Positions 1-14,400 of a stretch of DNA of 64,000 nucleotides are shown in pieces. The number at the start of each line of letters is the position of its first letter. Position 1 is the stretch's first letter. Source of the DNA: Morinoia aosen (Eukaryota; Arthropoda; Malacostraca; Amphipoda; Talitridae); assembly GCA_030386875.1 (NCBI GenBank), contig CM059576.1, positions 60,263,581 through 60,327,580 of the forward strand, read 5' to 3'. The translations under genes and the position numbers were made by a program. Below the pieces are notes generated by a model. It was not told the DNA's origin and ran no database searches. It saw nothing but the letters and a program-made list of their open reading frames with translations.

Positions 1-199
1 GAGACGTTAAAACAGGTCTTTGACAATGTTGAGTCGCAGTTACAATTAGCGCTGTGTTCGGTCGACCCTTTGTCACGAATCCTCTATCATAAATGATATC
101 GGTACCCTACTATAAATTACGTGTTGGTTGTTGCGTGGCTTGAGGTCTCTAATTGTGGGAAGGGATTGAGCTAGGATACCTTCTGAAAGCCGATATTCC

Positions 200-952
200 G
201 GGTGTCCCACATAAATATTCTGATTTGATGTCAGTTGTAAATTAACACATTTTAATTGTCTTTTTTTGCAATGTAGTAAATATTGTTTCCTTTTCGAATA
301 ATTAAAGATTTTGAAAATTCGGTTGAATAACCGCCTTACAACGATCGATTTAGGTAAAGGGGTAAAAAAACTATTTGTTCAAATGAAAATTTTTCAAAAC
401 AATATTAATGTTATTCCGTATTTCGTACTTTCCAAAAAAATGAACAAACCTAAATTTAAAATAGTGGCAAATCATTACCTTGAATAACGGTTGAATAAAT
501 AAAGTAATTTAGTACCCATCGACATACCCTCCATTTCTCACATGGCAAGTATTACTTCTAGCTACCATTAAATGAAGAGTTTTGCGGACTATTTCACAGT
601 TTTCTTGCAGTTCTTGTCACACTTTTTCAATTCGTTGTCGAAGAATTGTTAATGAAGAAGATGATACTTAGCAGGTAGTATGTAGGATACATCATTGTGA
701 AATTATTTTCTACAGTAGGTATTGAGAAATGAAAAAGAAAACCAGTGTTGTTTTTAAAACTTTTCCTTCGAACAATCAGTTTTTCTACCTTTTTTAGTAA
801 ATCAATCACTGTAAAGTGGTTATTAAACGATTTTCAATAACTTGAATTCTTTGAAAAAGAAACAAAATTTACTACATTGTGAAAAAAAATCAAATATCTC
901 AATTTAATGCGAAAATCAATTAAAAAGTCGGGGACATTTTTATGGGACACCC
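200..952. mobile_element. Foldback MITE with GGGTGTCCC ends
   Basis: The ends GGGTGTCCCAcAtAAAT and its inverse mark a 753-bp element. Flanking bases 192-199 and 953-960 match at 7 of 8 positions (gatatt plus two bases), which suggests an 8-bp target duplication. Inverted similarity continues about 160 bp inward; both arms share AATGTAGTAAAT followed by TTGTTTC. No transposase is encoded. An 8-bp duplication fits several DNA-transposon superfamilies (hAT, P, Merlin), and I cannot choose among them. Confidence 0.6.
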
Positions 953-960
953 GATATTGC

Positions 961-1959
961 AAAATCACTGCTGATCTCTAAATGTAAGTACCGCTAACAT
1001 AGAGCTAGTCTTTAAATGTACGTACTTCTATAATATTTCAAGTCTATTAAATTATGTACTACTAAAATGTTGCTAACTGATGAACTTCTTCATTTTTATA
1101 CCACAAAAGATTTACCTATACTTCAATAATATGCTTATCTCTTTAGCTCACAACTATCCGCTTCCTTGGGGCCTTGTTTGATCGAGATGTTTGTTCACAG
1201 CCCGATCTCGACCTTCCTATTCGTGTGTGCCGGTGGGCGTCACACGTAATGAGTGACGTATAAGCGTTGTGTTCCCGCAATCCAATAATGTATTCCCATT
1301 ACAAACACATACAAAATGAAAGGCAGTAATAAAATACTCCGCAAAAATGTAACACCTCAACGTTTCGAACTTTTTACTAACTTATAATTTGCAGGAACAC
1401 AAATAATGGAACGCCCGAATGGGCGTAATAACCACTTACTGCAGCAGCATTAAACAAAACCTGAACGTTAACTACGACTAAACTAACAGCTAAATAAATG
1501 CAACTTAACATACCTTAGATAAATATAAAACTATTCAAAACATTATAAAAGCCACCATATTTGATTGCGGAAAAAAATTATTAGAAGCATGCAACTAATG
1601 TGATTATTGAAATTATTGGTGTCACACAAGGTCCCCACTCGAGTATTAAGCCGAAATTATTGGCGTGACACAAGGCACAATTGCGGTATACATGTTCAGT
1701 CGAGCAGTATGAACTTCACAGATGCAAATCAGTACGCAAGCGTGGGCACAATAAATTATTCTATCGCAGTTTGGAGGCGTTCAATGTGAGCAGGTTTGTT
1801 GACAGATTATTTCGACATACGAGTGGGCTTTAATCTCCCAAATTACAACAGCAGTGTTCACAAGAGAAAAAAGAAGGCACCCTTGAGTACGTTGAAACAT
1901 GGGAACGAGGAATTTATGTAAAACGTGAGTGCACATACCCTACGCGTGGAAACAGCAAT
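961..1959. other. Unassigned region
   Basis: No supportable gene is visible. Around 1610-1680 the phrase GAAATTATTGG(T/C)GT occurs twice about 45 bp apart, a small local duplication. The stretch 1150-1260 is somewhat more GC-rich than its surroundings but has no coherent reading frame. Confidence 0.4.
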
Positions 1960-2192
1960 ATTATGAGAAGTTCGTAAGATGTAATAAAAGATGAATAAAA
2001 AATCAATAGAAGAAAAAAACAGCAGTGAAGCGAAATAATGATTTTCGGTAGAAATATAAAAAATAAAATACAATAAGTTCTATTTCAAAAAAGGAAGACC
2101 TACCAAACAACCAGCTCGGAACCTCACATTTCTCTCTTCGGAGTACCGATTCCCACGGATACAACATTTATATCCCCCAGTGGGGAGGGCCA
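1960..2192 (+). repeat. Interspersed repeat family R, copy 1 (diverged)
   Basis: This is the 3' part of a roughly 350-bp repeat that recurs near 4776, 6937, 12975, 13850, 39430, 41055 and 41588. It shares the blocks AACAGCAGTGAA, CAGCTCGG.CCTCACAT, then GATTCCCA.GGATACAA and a terminal TATCCCCC. It lies just past the stop codon of the RING/B-box gene and could overlap that gene's 3' UTR. Confidence 0.55.
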
Positions 2193-2306
2193 CCACATAC
2201 AACTCACAATTGGAACTGCTCGTGCGGTTTTCCAGCGCACACAACACCACACCAACCACCTGTAAGTGACCAGTAAGTCGCCAGGTGATCAGAATTACGG
2301 CTGAAT

Positions 2307-2499
2307 TCAGAATTTCCTAAATTCCAGGGCAATCTTGTGATCCTCAGCCGCTTGGCGAGAGGGCTCGTTATCATATCTGGTATGAAGGTACACGCGGTGT
2401 TGCGTGGAGAACTTCTTGCCGAGCTCAGCGAACACGGAGAACAGCTCACTTGCGTTGACTCCAGGGTTATGGTACAGCGGCAGGTACACGCGGCACTCG
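2307..2499 (-). CDS. RING/B-box gene, last coding exon of the long isoform
   Basis: A pyrimidine-rich tract ending in TTTGTTTCAG precedes CGAGTGCCG. The single base C completes a glycine codon begun in the previous exon, and 63 residues follow before TGA. The C-terminus ends ALEFRKF. Composition is clearly coding (GC-rich third positions) against AT-rich surroundings. I do not recognise the domain. Confidence 0.75.
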
Positions 2500-5400
2500 C
2501 TGAAACAAAACAATGGGATTACAAAGTTGCTCTCCAAGAGCCATTCCAGATGCAGCCAGTGGTGAGAGTGGGTGTGTTGAGAAGGGGAAATGTAGAAGAC
2601 AGACATTGCATGAGAGGCACTAGAGCAGGAGTTTGTTCCTGTAACATCAATGATAGAAATGCCAACAGCTAACACTAGTAATGGTATATAAATATTAATT
2701 GGAATAACCATATAATATTAAACGTGTATACGTATACACGTAACACGTACATACGTATATTCCTACATACACATATTCATACAGCGGGGGACAATATAAT
2801 ACAACACGTTGATTAAATCATCGAATTCCACATTTCTAGGTCACGTACAATTACGAAAATTAGACTATATATAATCAATTGTATAAAAAGGTTAATAATG
2901 GATCTAAAACACGCAAATATATAATAGGAAAAATATACAGGAACGTGTATCATAAATTCGTGAACAGAAGCTTACAATACCCGACTTTTCCTCGATATTT
3001 TACATTAAAACTATCGTAGCACTTTTTCAGAATGTTCTAATACATTCTTACATTTGGCAACCGAACTTTTGTCAGCATTCATCCCCAATTACGTGTCATT
3101 GGTACATCAGCTCTCTTTCTGAAAGGTCGTTAACATGAGTATGAATCAGGACATCAGCCACGACCTCCCCAAACGTATTGTGGAGCTTCATAGTGAAGGT
3201 TTGGAATATCGGAAGATATGTGCACACCTGTGTGTTCCCATAACCTCGGTTGGAACCATAATACGTAAGTGGAAATGCCGGAATACGACTCTCAGCAAGC
3301 CTCGAACTGGCCATACACGAAAGATTAACGATCGTGCTGTAGGAAAATTGGTCTGAATAGTAGCGCAATGGCCTCAAACTACTCGTGAATAATTGAAAGA
3401 TGATCTCGAGGCAACTGGGATCGAAGCCAGCAAACACACGAACAGTAGCACTACGCTGTGAAGGTCATTATTCCCTCAGCTCTTGTAGAACACCATTTAT
3501 CCAGAAACGTCCCGTCAAGGACAGGCTGAAATATGCCAACGACCATTCGAACAAGCCAGCAGCGTTCTGGAACTCTGTACTGCGGTCAATCAGATAAAAC
3601 AAAAATTGAACTATTTGGGAGAAACAGCACAAACCATGTTTGTAGGCAAAAAATGAAGAATAAAAACCAAAGTGCACCATACTCATTGTTAAGTTGGAAG
3701 GTGGCTCAATCATGATATAGTGATGTTTAAGCTCATCAAGGGTAGGCAAACTTTGCATCATTGAAGGAACCATGAATGGCAAGATATATCGTGCAATTTT
3801 GAAGTAGCAACGAAACGTGGATGAACGATCCAACAAGACAACGATCCAAAGCATACTGCAAACGAAACCAAGGAGTGGTTGAGGATGAAGAAAAACATTT
3901 TAGAAAGGCCAAGTCAATCCCCGAGTATGAATCCCATCGAAAACTTGAAGGTAATTGAAATTGAAAATTCAGATTAGTGGTCCCAATAACAATACTGAAC
4001 TCAAAGAAACTTACATTAAAAAATGAATCATAGACTAAGATTGAACCCGAGACTTGTAAAAGGCTGGTAGTGAACTACTCTAAACGTCAAGATGCCATAA
4101 CTAATTATTGCAGCATGCAACGAAGTATTAGACCGCCGTCACACGGAGACCAAATGGTAACGTTTAGCCATAATCATATACAGTCAGCGGCACCAATCGA
4201 TTTGTCAAGCGACACGAAACCGTCAGATTTCAGCCTTAGTTTGACACTAGCTTAGTCATACCATGATTTCCGGTTCGAAAATCATGGTGCGACTAAGCTG
4301 GTCTCAAATTAAGGCTGAACTCGAAAAGGTTTTCGCAGCGCTAGACAGATCCTGCTAACTGTAGACGATTTTGACGAAACATCATATGGTCTCCGTGCGA
4401 CGAGGCCTTAATGTATGTATGTCTTGAAATGTGTTGTAAACTTTTATTTGCGGATTTATTAAACATGCTCCTTTTTTCATTAAATATGCGTGGGTTTTAG
4501 ATACATTAATAACTTTTTTACACTTTTGTTTATAAATAGTCCAATTTTCGTAATTGTACGTGGTCTGGAAATGTGAAATCTGGTGATTTAATCAACGTCT
4601 TGTATTATTTTTCCCCCAATTTAATTTTTTACTTATTACACATTTATATTTATCACACCGTGTGCAACCTTTTCGATTGATCACATGAACTTCGAGTGGT
4701 ATCACAGATTCGTTCATTAATTTAAAATTGATTTTAATTATCGTTAGTAGATTATGTTAGATGTTAGTTGCTCATGAGCCTCCCTAACCGCACCAAAGAC
4801 TTGCCAAAAAGAGACTCCAAGGTTATAGAAGTTCCAAAAAGAGGAAGGAAGGGAGGGAGGAACCAATTACGACGAACTTATGGGAACAAAAAATCTATTC
4901 AAGAGGTGCATAGACACAGTAAGTCTCGAAAGAAATTCATGAAACAAGATACAAGTTGAAAAAAGTAGTAGGTGCTGACAAACAGGACATCAGTGCCCCT
5001 AAAAAATGGTCCGTAAGAACACAAAAATCTATTCTATTTCAACAACGGAAAGGCCTGCTTAACCTTTTGCTCGAGACCTCGCATATTCCCCTTAGGAGCG
5101 CTAATTCCCATAGATACAAAAGTTGTATCTCCTTAACACGTTCACCGCGTTTCCGCAGGTGTTAACATTTGATTTCGTTAGGGTTGCAAACAGCAAAGAG
5201 GGAAATCGACTTAACTGCTCAAATACATTTTTATCCTCCCTAAGAAACGTGAAAATAAATTGCACAATTACTCCTTGTGTGATAGTTATTTTTTGAAAAG
5301 GTCGCGAAAAAATTGAAATGCGATTCATTTATACTGGTACCTGAATGAGCAATTCGCCAATTGGTACATATGCGGCCCAATACGCGGGGAACGTGTTCAA

Positions 5401-8400
5401 AGCACGATTTTTTATTACTTTACGCAGCATGTCCAACAATTTATACTCGCGTATCTTAGAATCCTTGTACCTTGTCAAAGAAAAATCAGTCCTCACTAGT
5501 ACCAATAATTCATTTCCTCTGAAAATTCATCCGTAAATTTTTATGAATGCTTATACATTTAGGATTGAACGTTTTTTTATCATCACTTCGTTCAGACTGA
5601 CGTATTTTTTTTGAAGTGCGTCTCCGAAATCTCGTACGAAATGGATTCTTAGCAGTTATTTTATGCCCTGCCCTTCTAGAATTTTAACAAATATGAATTC
5701 AATACTTATCACCTTTTCTGTCCCGAATTTCCTGATGATCGTTCGATTTATGGGAAGTGACTCTCCTGATAACTTTTGAAGCGTTGCATCGAGCGACCGC
5801 AACCGAATTTTTCCATGAAAAACGTACAAAGTAATAAATTGTATCCAGGCTAGCCTCATTTACTCAATCTACAACATCCGAAATCTTCGCCAAGTTTTCT
5901 ATTTTTTCTTGCCATTACAAATATTCTAACTACTTATACTAGATAGAACCCACATCAGTTTCTTTCACCTGTTTACTGAATCCATTACAGGCCCCTCAGA
6001 AAGTTGATTAGAACAAGCATAATTTATTTCATTCAGAGACGTCAAAAAAAATCAAATTTATTGCTTTCCAGCACATCTACTGTAAAACGTTGAAAAAATT
6101 TAATGGTTTCGTAGATTAAAAACCTGGAACATTTCTACTCACCCCATGTTAGGCTGGGCAATGTAGTACAGGGACGACAGGATACACTTCACCCACTCCA
6201 AGTTTTTCCCGAGATCCATTCCAATTACATGGACCTCGAGAGGCAGGGGCCAGGAACCCGCATCGCTTTTAACAATCTTGCCGAATGAAAACACACCTGA
6301 TGAAGTAGCAAAAGTAAGCGTCAGTTAATTGCATCGGATAGTCATGTCTTAGCTAATGCAGCACTTATCGATAGGGAAATTTTATCACTTCTTTTGGGCC
6401 ACCCACACACTCATTTCAAGCTATGTTTTCAGTGGTCCTTGACAATTAAAAAATTTCCCTTTCCTCTTCACTTAGAGGCAAAATAATTCTTAAAAAGCAA
6501 ATAAGGAACTATGAGCTCTACATTACTCAAAGATGGCACTGAAATCTTCTGAAAATGGACTCCCACTTGAAGTCTCAACCCTAATGAAAAAGGTGTAAAT
6601 TTTAGATTCAAAAATGTGCAATTGGTAAAATTATCTCAATCAAAAACTCGGTTGATTTAAATTTGAAACAGGACATAGAATGTAAATAGTTTCTAAGATA
6701 GATGAAGGTTTGGCTCATTTTCATTGACTCGTTTGATTCGATGACATGATTTGGACGACGCATACAGATTTTCTAACATAGATTTATTCAGCTACCATGA
6801 CAACACATGTCACCTCTGCTCTCATATTCCTTTAGCATGACTCTAAAATATTTGAAATTGCATCAGTACTTCTACTTTGAAGAAGGTAATTAAGGATAGC
6901 AATCTCTACATTATATTGGTTGATTATAACTTAGTTTTAGCCCCCCTTACCATAACAAAGATTTTCAAAGATAAGAAAAATAAAAGCGCCATTTAGTATG
7001 GAGTAAAGGGAACGCGGAATCTATGCACAAGGTGAGTTCCCGCACAGGATCCCATGTGCGTAGAAAAAATCAGTTAAGAAGCAAGGTTATGAATGAAACA
7101 AGATAACAGTGAAAGAAGAAAGTCAAAGGTGCTGAAAAATAGGACAGCAGTGAACCAAAAAAGGAAAAACAGAAAGCAGTGAACCTAACGTTCAGCTCAG
7201 GACCACACATTTTCCCCCTAGAAGTGCTAATTTTCCTAGATACAATAGTTGTATCCCACTGAAGGGTGTATTCCTGATATCACACATTCATTTCCTTTAA
7301 CTTGCACCACTCAGAAATCTATGCACATTTAAATCCCCTAATCTCATGTTAGGCATAAACTCGAATGTTTAGTAGTTTGCACTTCAAGTAAGAGCTTGTA
7401 ATGTTTGAATAGATGGCAAAGAATGTGCTGAAACACACCAATGTTAGATTTGGTATTTAGTTTCTAAAAATACTCACCTAGTAGTTATAGATTAACCCAG
7501 GAAATAGCAATAGAACAATAACCATAGCTTTTAACCAGTGTGAGTACATGAGGTAAGTTGCTTTGAACAAGTCTAAAAATGAAACCTTAGCATTTCAAAA
7601 GTTGCAGCCTCTAGCTTGTGACTTTACATTTTTATGATTACTTCAAGTTGAGCAATGCACTGCTCTCCGAAGAAAAATAAGTGTGGAATGGGTTACCCAA
7701 GAAGATCATAAATGAATGACTCACACTTTGATAGTCGGCTACACCGCAACCTTGAGAACAAGAAGTCATTCCCTGAGTACATTATTATTAAAGGTAGAGA
7801 TTTAATAAACATAACAGAAGCGATCCCAAGAGAATGAAAACGGAATTATCAAGTATGGACTGTAGACAACGGAAAATTTAGCACAGTATTCACAGCACAT
7901 AGGAACAAGTTTAGAAAAGGATGAGAAGACAAGGAGGAAGCCAAGGGATGAAAACTGAAAGTAAAAATGGGACACAAGTTGGAGGGCCTGAAGACCTATC
8001 TATAGCAAAGGTAACAATCAAGCAGTATCTCTCTTAGGGGCGTCAAATCCCATTCCAAAAGGTACACAAATCTAACTATTCTCAACCTAATAGGCACCTT
8101 CTACTCCCTCTCCAAGAGGTAGGAGGGTGCAACACTAGTCATAAGGACTTCTACATAGAAAATAAATTGAATCCACGAGCTTATAAGGAAGGATGAGCTC
8201 AGCATGGATTATGACAAAGTGATTCATCCTAGGGAAGCCATAACAATGGCAATCATGGAGGCAATACCACGATGCCTAAATCTAATCAATTCAACACCAG
8301 ATGGATGATTCACAACTTTTGTATTGCTTCCACATTTGATATTTTGTCTCCATGTTCATCTACTTGCTGAGACCAAATCAAAGTATTCCTGAACCTGCAG

Positions 8401-11400
8401 AAAGTTCCAGTAGCTACTCTAGTTATCAAATGTACCATGCTGAGGTTCTTTCACACGCGCTTAGTCATAAATCAAATCTGCTCTCCACAACTGCTTCTGT
8501 GATATGTCTGCATAATTACTTTCCTCACAGGACAAATTTCTCAGAAGCCACATCAGATAAGTACAATGCCTGCGTTTAGGTTCTCCCACGCTCTGCCAAG
8601 CCATTGGATTACAATTGTCATTCAGGATATTTTCCAGTACAATAATCCTTCATTTTAATAGTGTGTCGGATGTTTAAATAAATTTCATTTTTGGGATTCA
8701 TCTGTTATTGATTCGTATGAAAAAGCTTTCACATGATTTAGGTTGAGTTTTATTTTCTAATATCAACATCGACAAAAGAGGACGATCGACTGCGAGCGGT
8801 TCACTCACAGCTACCCTCGTCATTTGGCTGTCTATAGTGGCATGGAGGCGACCAATATCACGGCTGGTCGCATGGAAAATATCAGGCTCTTCCCCGTAGC
8901 GGGAGTAGGGCTGTTATACTTAATGCCTCAAAAATTTTATACGTTCAATTTTTATTCAAGCAGTCAGCTCAACTTTGAATCTTGCAACAGCACTGATAGC
9001 TTTTGTGTTTGACTCCCTCGTGAAGTTTAAAAATCTATCCAGACATATTCATCCAGATTAAGTTATTCAGGAACCATATCAGGGCCGGCTTGTACCCAAT
9101 TTTCCTTGTGTTTACAATAGGCCGACTCTTAGAGGATGTCACGCGTGAGATAAAAATAAGAACCAACGTAAAAATGGACATTTAATTTTTTTTTAAGCAC
9201 ACGTTTCAGAATGTTATAATTCTATTTTTAGTGCTGAAACATATAAGAAGGACAAACCGAGAAAATACAGAAAAATTCAATAAAATATGCAAACAAACAT
9301 CTATAAACTTAGATCTTAATCCTCATTCAACAGCAGTAGAAACTGGCCACTGTCGTCGGCCAAAAAGAGGCTGAAATAATGATGTTTAAGCGGAGAATTA
9401 TTATGACCAAACATTATGGCACTTCGGAAATATGAGTTTGTGAACTATTTCTATCATACCTCAACTATTTCAACTACCTCACACAAACATACATTCATAC
9501 ATCACATGGGAACCTCGCATACATAGACGCGTGGTAAGTCACACCACATGCATAGACACAGAAATAAGTCAGTAGGCTGACGCAATGTTCAGTTTGACTG
9601 TACTCAAGTTAAGTAATTTTAAGTTAAGCCTACGGGTAGATGTGAATTTATATTTCAAAAACTAAGATCTTGTTTGTTATTTGAGGTACACAAAGTAGAG
9701 AAATTGTTAGACCTGAAAGGATGGTTGAATTGCTGATAATGATCTCTAATTACTGAATGAGAAGGAGGGGGAAGTATGCGACCGGTTCAATGGGAAATTC
9801 CTGAATGTTGGCTGAGTCTAATAAATTGTTGAAATTTAGTAATACTAGCATAAAACACATATACGCTCCACAGCCACTCCTCCGGTCGTTTTTTCCTCCT
9901 AAAAAATGAAACGATTTTAAAATTATTTCTATAGAATCTCTGATGTCAACTGACATATAAATTACATATACTGAATTTACTATGGAAATAGAACAAAATG
10001 GCCAAATTTCTTTCTCAGATGTACTAGTGAAGGAGTCCAACTCCAGCTCATTACTGCTGTCCACAGGAAGCCAACATTTACTGGTCTAACTGCAAACTAT
10101 TTCAGTTGTATGTATAAGGGGTTTATCAAACCTGGCATAATTACATTACCTCATCATGCATATCGTATATCCAGTAATTATGAAATATTCCACCGTGATT
10201 AGAATTTAGTAGGACACTATTGATTAACAATAGGTATCCAAGAGTTTAATTTCTAGACAAACAATACTGTCCCTCTCATGTCACCATGAGCGTAGCAAAG
10301 CAGACATTGTATGTAGGCCTACCTTTTTGGGTTATTTTCACTCAGAACTGAAAAGAGAAGTCGTTTTGCTGGTCAGTAGGTTTTCTTCTTCAGGTGATAT
10401 CAGAGTGTTTTATAGAAATAGTTTTAAATCGGTTCATTTCTTAGGAGGAATGAATGAATGGATAAGTGTCTGAAAAGTGGATATGTTTATTGCTGTAAGT
10501 GCAACTGCTATACACAGACTTATGCTGGTAGTACTAAACATCAACAATTTATTAGACACAGCCAACATTAACAAATTTTCTATAGAATCTGTCGCATACT
10601 TTCCTCTCCTTCTCATTCAGCAATTAGAGATCATTGGCAGCAATTCAACTAACCTTTTCAAAACAAATAATATCTCTACTTTGTATGCCGCAAATAACAA
10701 ACAAGATCTTTTGATTTTAGAATCTTTATTCGTATCTACCCATAAACCTAACTTAAATGAAGACTTGAGTGCGGTCAAACTGAACATTGCATCACACTAC
10801 AAAATTTCTGCGTGCGTATGAGTGTGGTGTGAGTAGGCACGCGTCGTGCGTGCGAGGTTGTCGCGTATAAATGTGATTCTCTGCGCTTGTGAAAGGATGT
10901 GTAAGTGTTATCAGTTTCTACTGCTGTTGAATGAGGATTAGGGTCTAAGTTTTATAGATGGTTGCTCACAGGTTTTATTGGATTTTCTTTATTTTAAAGT
11001 TTGACTTTTTTGTCTGTTTCAGCACTAAAGATGGAATAATAACATTCCAAAACGTGTGCTCGAAAAATAAAAAATGTTAATTTTTAAGTAGGTGTTTCGA
11101 ATCATCGCTTCTGGCAAACTCATTTGTGATTCCCATTTCAACTCAAAGTTGAGTATTCAGTTTCACTTGTTTGACATCAATGGTACTTTATTCAGATATT
11201 AAACAAAAATACACTGAAAAATTTGAGTCCAATCTGACTCTAGTAGAAAAACCTTGAAGTTACCTCAAGTGTATCAATTCCTGATGGCAATGGAGAGAAA
11301 AAAAATGAATCTTCTCAGCCACAAATTGTCCCCGAGTATAACGTTCAAGGCCACGCTTACCACTCAGGATTATCATCTTACGTCACTGGTCAAGAAGATT

Positions 11401-14400
11401 ATCGTTGAAAGAAACAATCAACAGATTTGTGTGATGGTTGCAATAACCCTTTCAATTGATTTCAAACATGCTTCGAGCTAGAACAATTAAATAGTTTGAA
11501 TCAATTGTTAGAATGAAATTCGATTTGTGTGTAGTAAAGATAGACCTACCTTGCTTAGAATTTAAAATGAATTGTACGACAAAAAATTTGTAAAAATAGT
11601 CAATGTTGGTTTTACTCACAGATATCGTAGGTGCAAGTGGCAGCATACACAAGGATGATCACCTTGTTTTCAGTAGAATTTATGATGTAATCAACAGTAG
11701 TCAGCGCAGCAGCCAAAGTTTGGAAGTACACCAGCGAGTTAGTCCAAGTTTCCAATCTGTAACTGAAAATTAAAAGATATATTTGCACCGGCAAACATCT
11801 CGACAATATCTACTCCCACCACCAGGAACACTCAAAAGTTCAAGTTGATAAACTAATCCAATATTTACAGAAACTGCATGCATGCAACTTTGCATGAGAA
11901 TACATAGAAGAACAGTTTATTTAAATTGATAAAAAATTAGTAAGCTATCTTCTGAAAGTGCAATCAATACTGCATACTCGAAAAAAAATTTTTGAAAGTT
12001 TTCCTCTACACGTAACTTTTTACCTATCAGATGATTATGTTTTTTCAAGAAAACAAACCTGCATAGAGCATAAGCCACCAATTGCTGATTTTAGATGAAT
12101 GAGACAAATGCAGTTCAATAAATAATTGCCGAGTAAGAATGCTGATGCAAGCTTTCTGTCTTTGGTCGACATACAAGAGATAATTACACAATGTCGTTTG
12201 TGAAAATCACTATAAACTACTAAAATGTGATATCAAATGTCAAAAGGTTCTGCCTGATTACATGAGATTCTGCCTGATTAGACTGGATAAATACCTGCCT
12301 ACCTACTTCAACATAAGTATTACAAAGAGAGGAAGGACAGGGTGTCTACAGATATTTTGTTTCCGAATTTTACTACTTTTTACTACCTTCAACAGCAAAA
12401 AATTACTACCTATTTTCAACACAATGAAAGTCCATATGTCAGGGTGTAAGTAATCGGCCTATAACAAGTTATTTGAGTCAATAATATACGCAATACCAAA
12501 GGTTCAAAAAAAGCTTCAAGTTTCTTAAATACTTGAAATACTTAATACTAAATGGAGCAACCAAAGCATTACTACAAAAAATTTACCTAAATTCGTAAGG
12601 TACCCCGTCCTAAATGGACTCCAACGAATGTTTGGCAAAGACCTTATCTTAACACCTTTCAACTACGAGGACAACAGTTCATCATATGGAAAAAATAAAC
12701 TGACTGGAAACTAGTAGACACCAAGGAATTGTCAGATCCCTTTACACCAGGGTAGAATATCAGGGAATTTTATTATGACCAAACACTATGGCACTTCGGA
12801 AATATGAGTTTGTGAACTATTTCTATCACACCTCAAAATCGTACTCGGCACCCTAATAGTGATCAATAATGATAACAAATAAGTTATTAACATGTTATAT
12901 TACGGAACAAATCACGAAAATTTGATATAACTTTGCTATGTATAGTAGAAGAATGAGATAGATTAGATTATTAGTTAGTTCAAGCCTCCCTATCCGCAAC
13001 AAAGACGATCCAAAGAGAGGAAGGAAGAAATCACTATTTAGTATGGAGTTAAGAGAATACGGACTCTATGCAGAAAGGGCATATAAACAGTAAGATGAGC
13101 AAGAAGATCATGAAACAAGATCAAAGTTGAAGAAAGTAGTAGGTGCGAAAAAAACAGGACAGCAGTGAACCGAAAAAAGATGGTCCGTAACAAAACAAAA
13201 ACTATTCTATTCCAACAAATAGGAAGCCTACCTAACCTTCAGCTCGGGCCTTCACATAGTCCCCCTGGGAGCGCTAATTCCCATAGATACAATAATTGTA
13301 TCCCCCTGAGGGGCCAAGATCGTTTAATGCATATTTGATACGTAAGAATAAAAGATGTCAAATGACAACTTCATAGTCATAAATGCATAATTTTTAAATC
13401 CCTATTTTAGTTTCAATAATTAATCCCTGATATCGCAAGTTCCTAAGCTTGTATTTCAATGTAAGTGCGCCCTAATAGAAGTGTTTTCAACAATGCATCA
13501 TCACTGGTATCACACTTTTTAATTTATATTTGCACGATTTATGATACCTCAATTACCCCATCAAAGCAAAAGCAGTTTGTTATTGTTTTCTCTTAATAAT
13601 ATGTTAATAATAAAATGACTCAAATGAACCTTCCACCATAAAACTTGATGACTTTCAGATCAAACTGAATGAGAAGAAAAAGAGAACTATTTTTACTGTC
13701 GTTCACAAAAAAATTTGGAACTTTTTTCTATTTTGTGTCCTCCAATCCTAAAATTACACCCCACTTTACAGGAATATTTCCCATAAGCCAAGGCAAATTT
13801 CTTTTTGTTACTTTTTACTACTTTACTACCTAGTAGAGACCCTGAAGGAGTAAGGCACCATTTAGAATGGAGTCAATAGAAATCAATGCACAATACGTGT
13901 TCCCACACAACATCCCCTAAACATCGAAACAGTAAGTTATAAAGGAAGAAGTTTATGAAACATTAAAACGTTGAAGAAGTCAGAGGTGACAAAAACAGGT
14001 CAGCAAGAACCCCAAAAGATACTTTGAGAACAACAAAAAAAATTCTTTCAGCAAAATAGCCCTGCCTAACCATCTCAAAACTTCTCATACTATGCAGATG
14101 TATTTTCATGTTATATATAATCAGATCCTTATCTATTCCAAAAAGTCAATTTTACAGGTTTTTCTTTACAATTTTATGTACATAACGAGTACGTTATAAC
14201 CATATTCAAAAATTTACTTAGAGAGTTGCAAAAAATATGAATTTATAAACCCTAATAATAAAGAACCATGAGTCTAACACAAGCTCATCCCATTAATATT
14301 CTATGAAATTCAAATCATTTAATCGTGATAGCCAGTGCACACATTCAAACGTTTACTTTTTAACAAATAATCTCAAACAATTCTAGGTCTGTGGATGTCA

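Noticed and set aside
8352-8579. 75-codon Ser-rich plus frame
   Set aside because: No start context, splice sites or domain; the composition is like surrounding non-coding DNA.
11620-11756. Alternative acceptor at 11757 for the third exon of the RING gene
   Set aside because: Joined to exon 2 it would make TGA at the junction; the acceptor six bases upstream keeps the frame and has the better pyrimidine tract.
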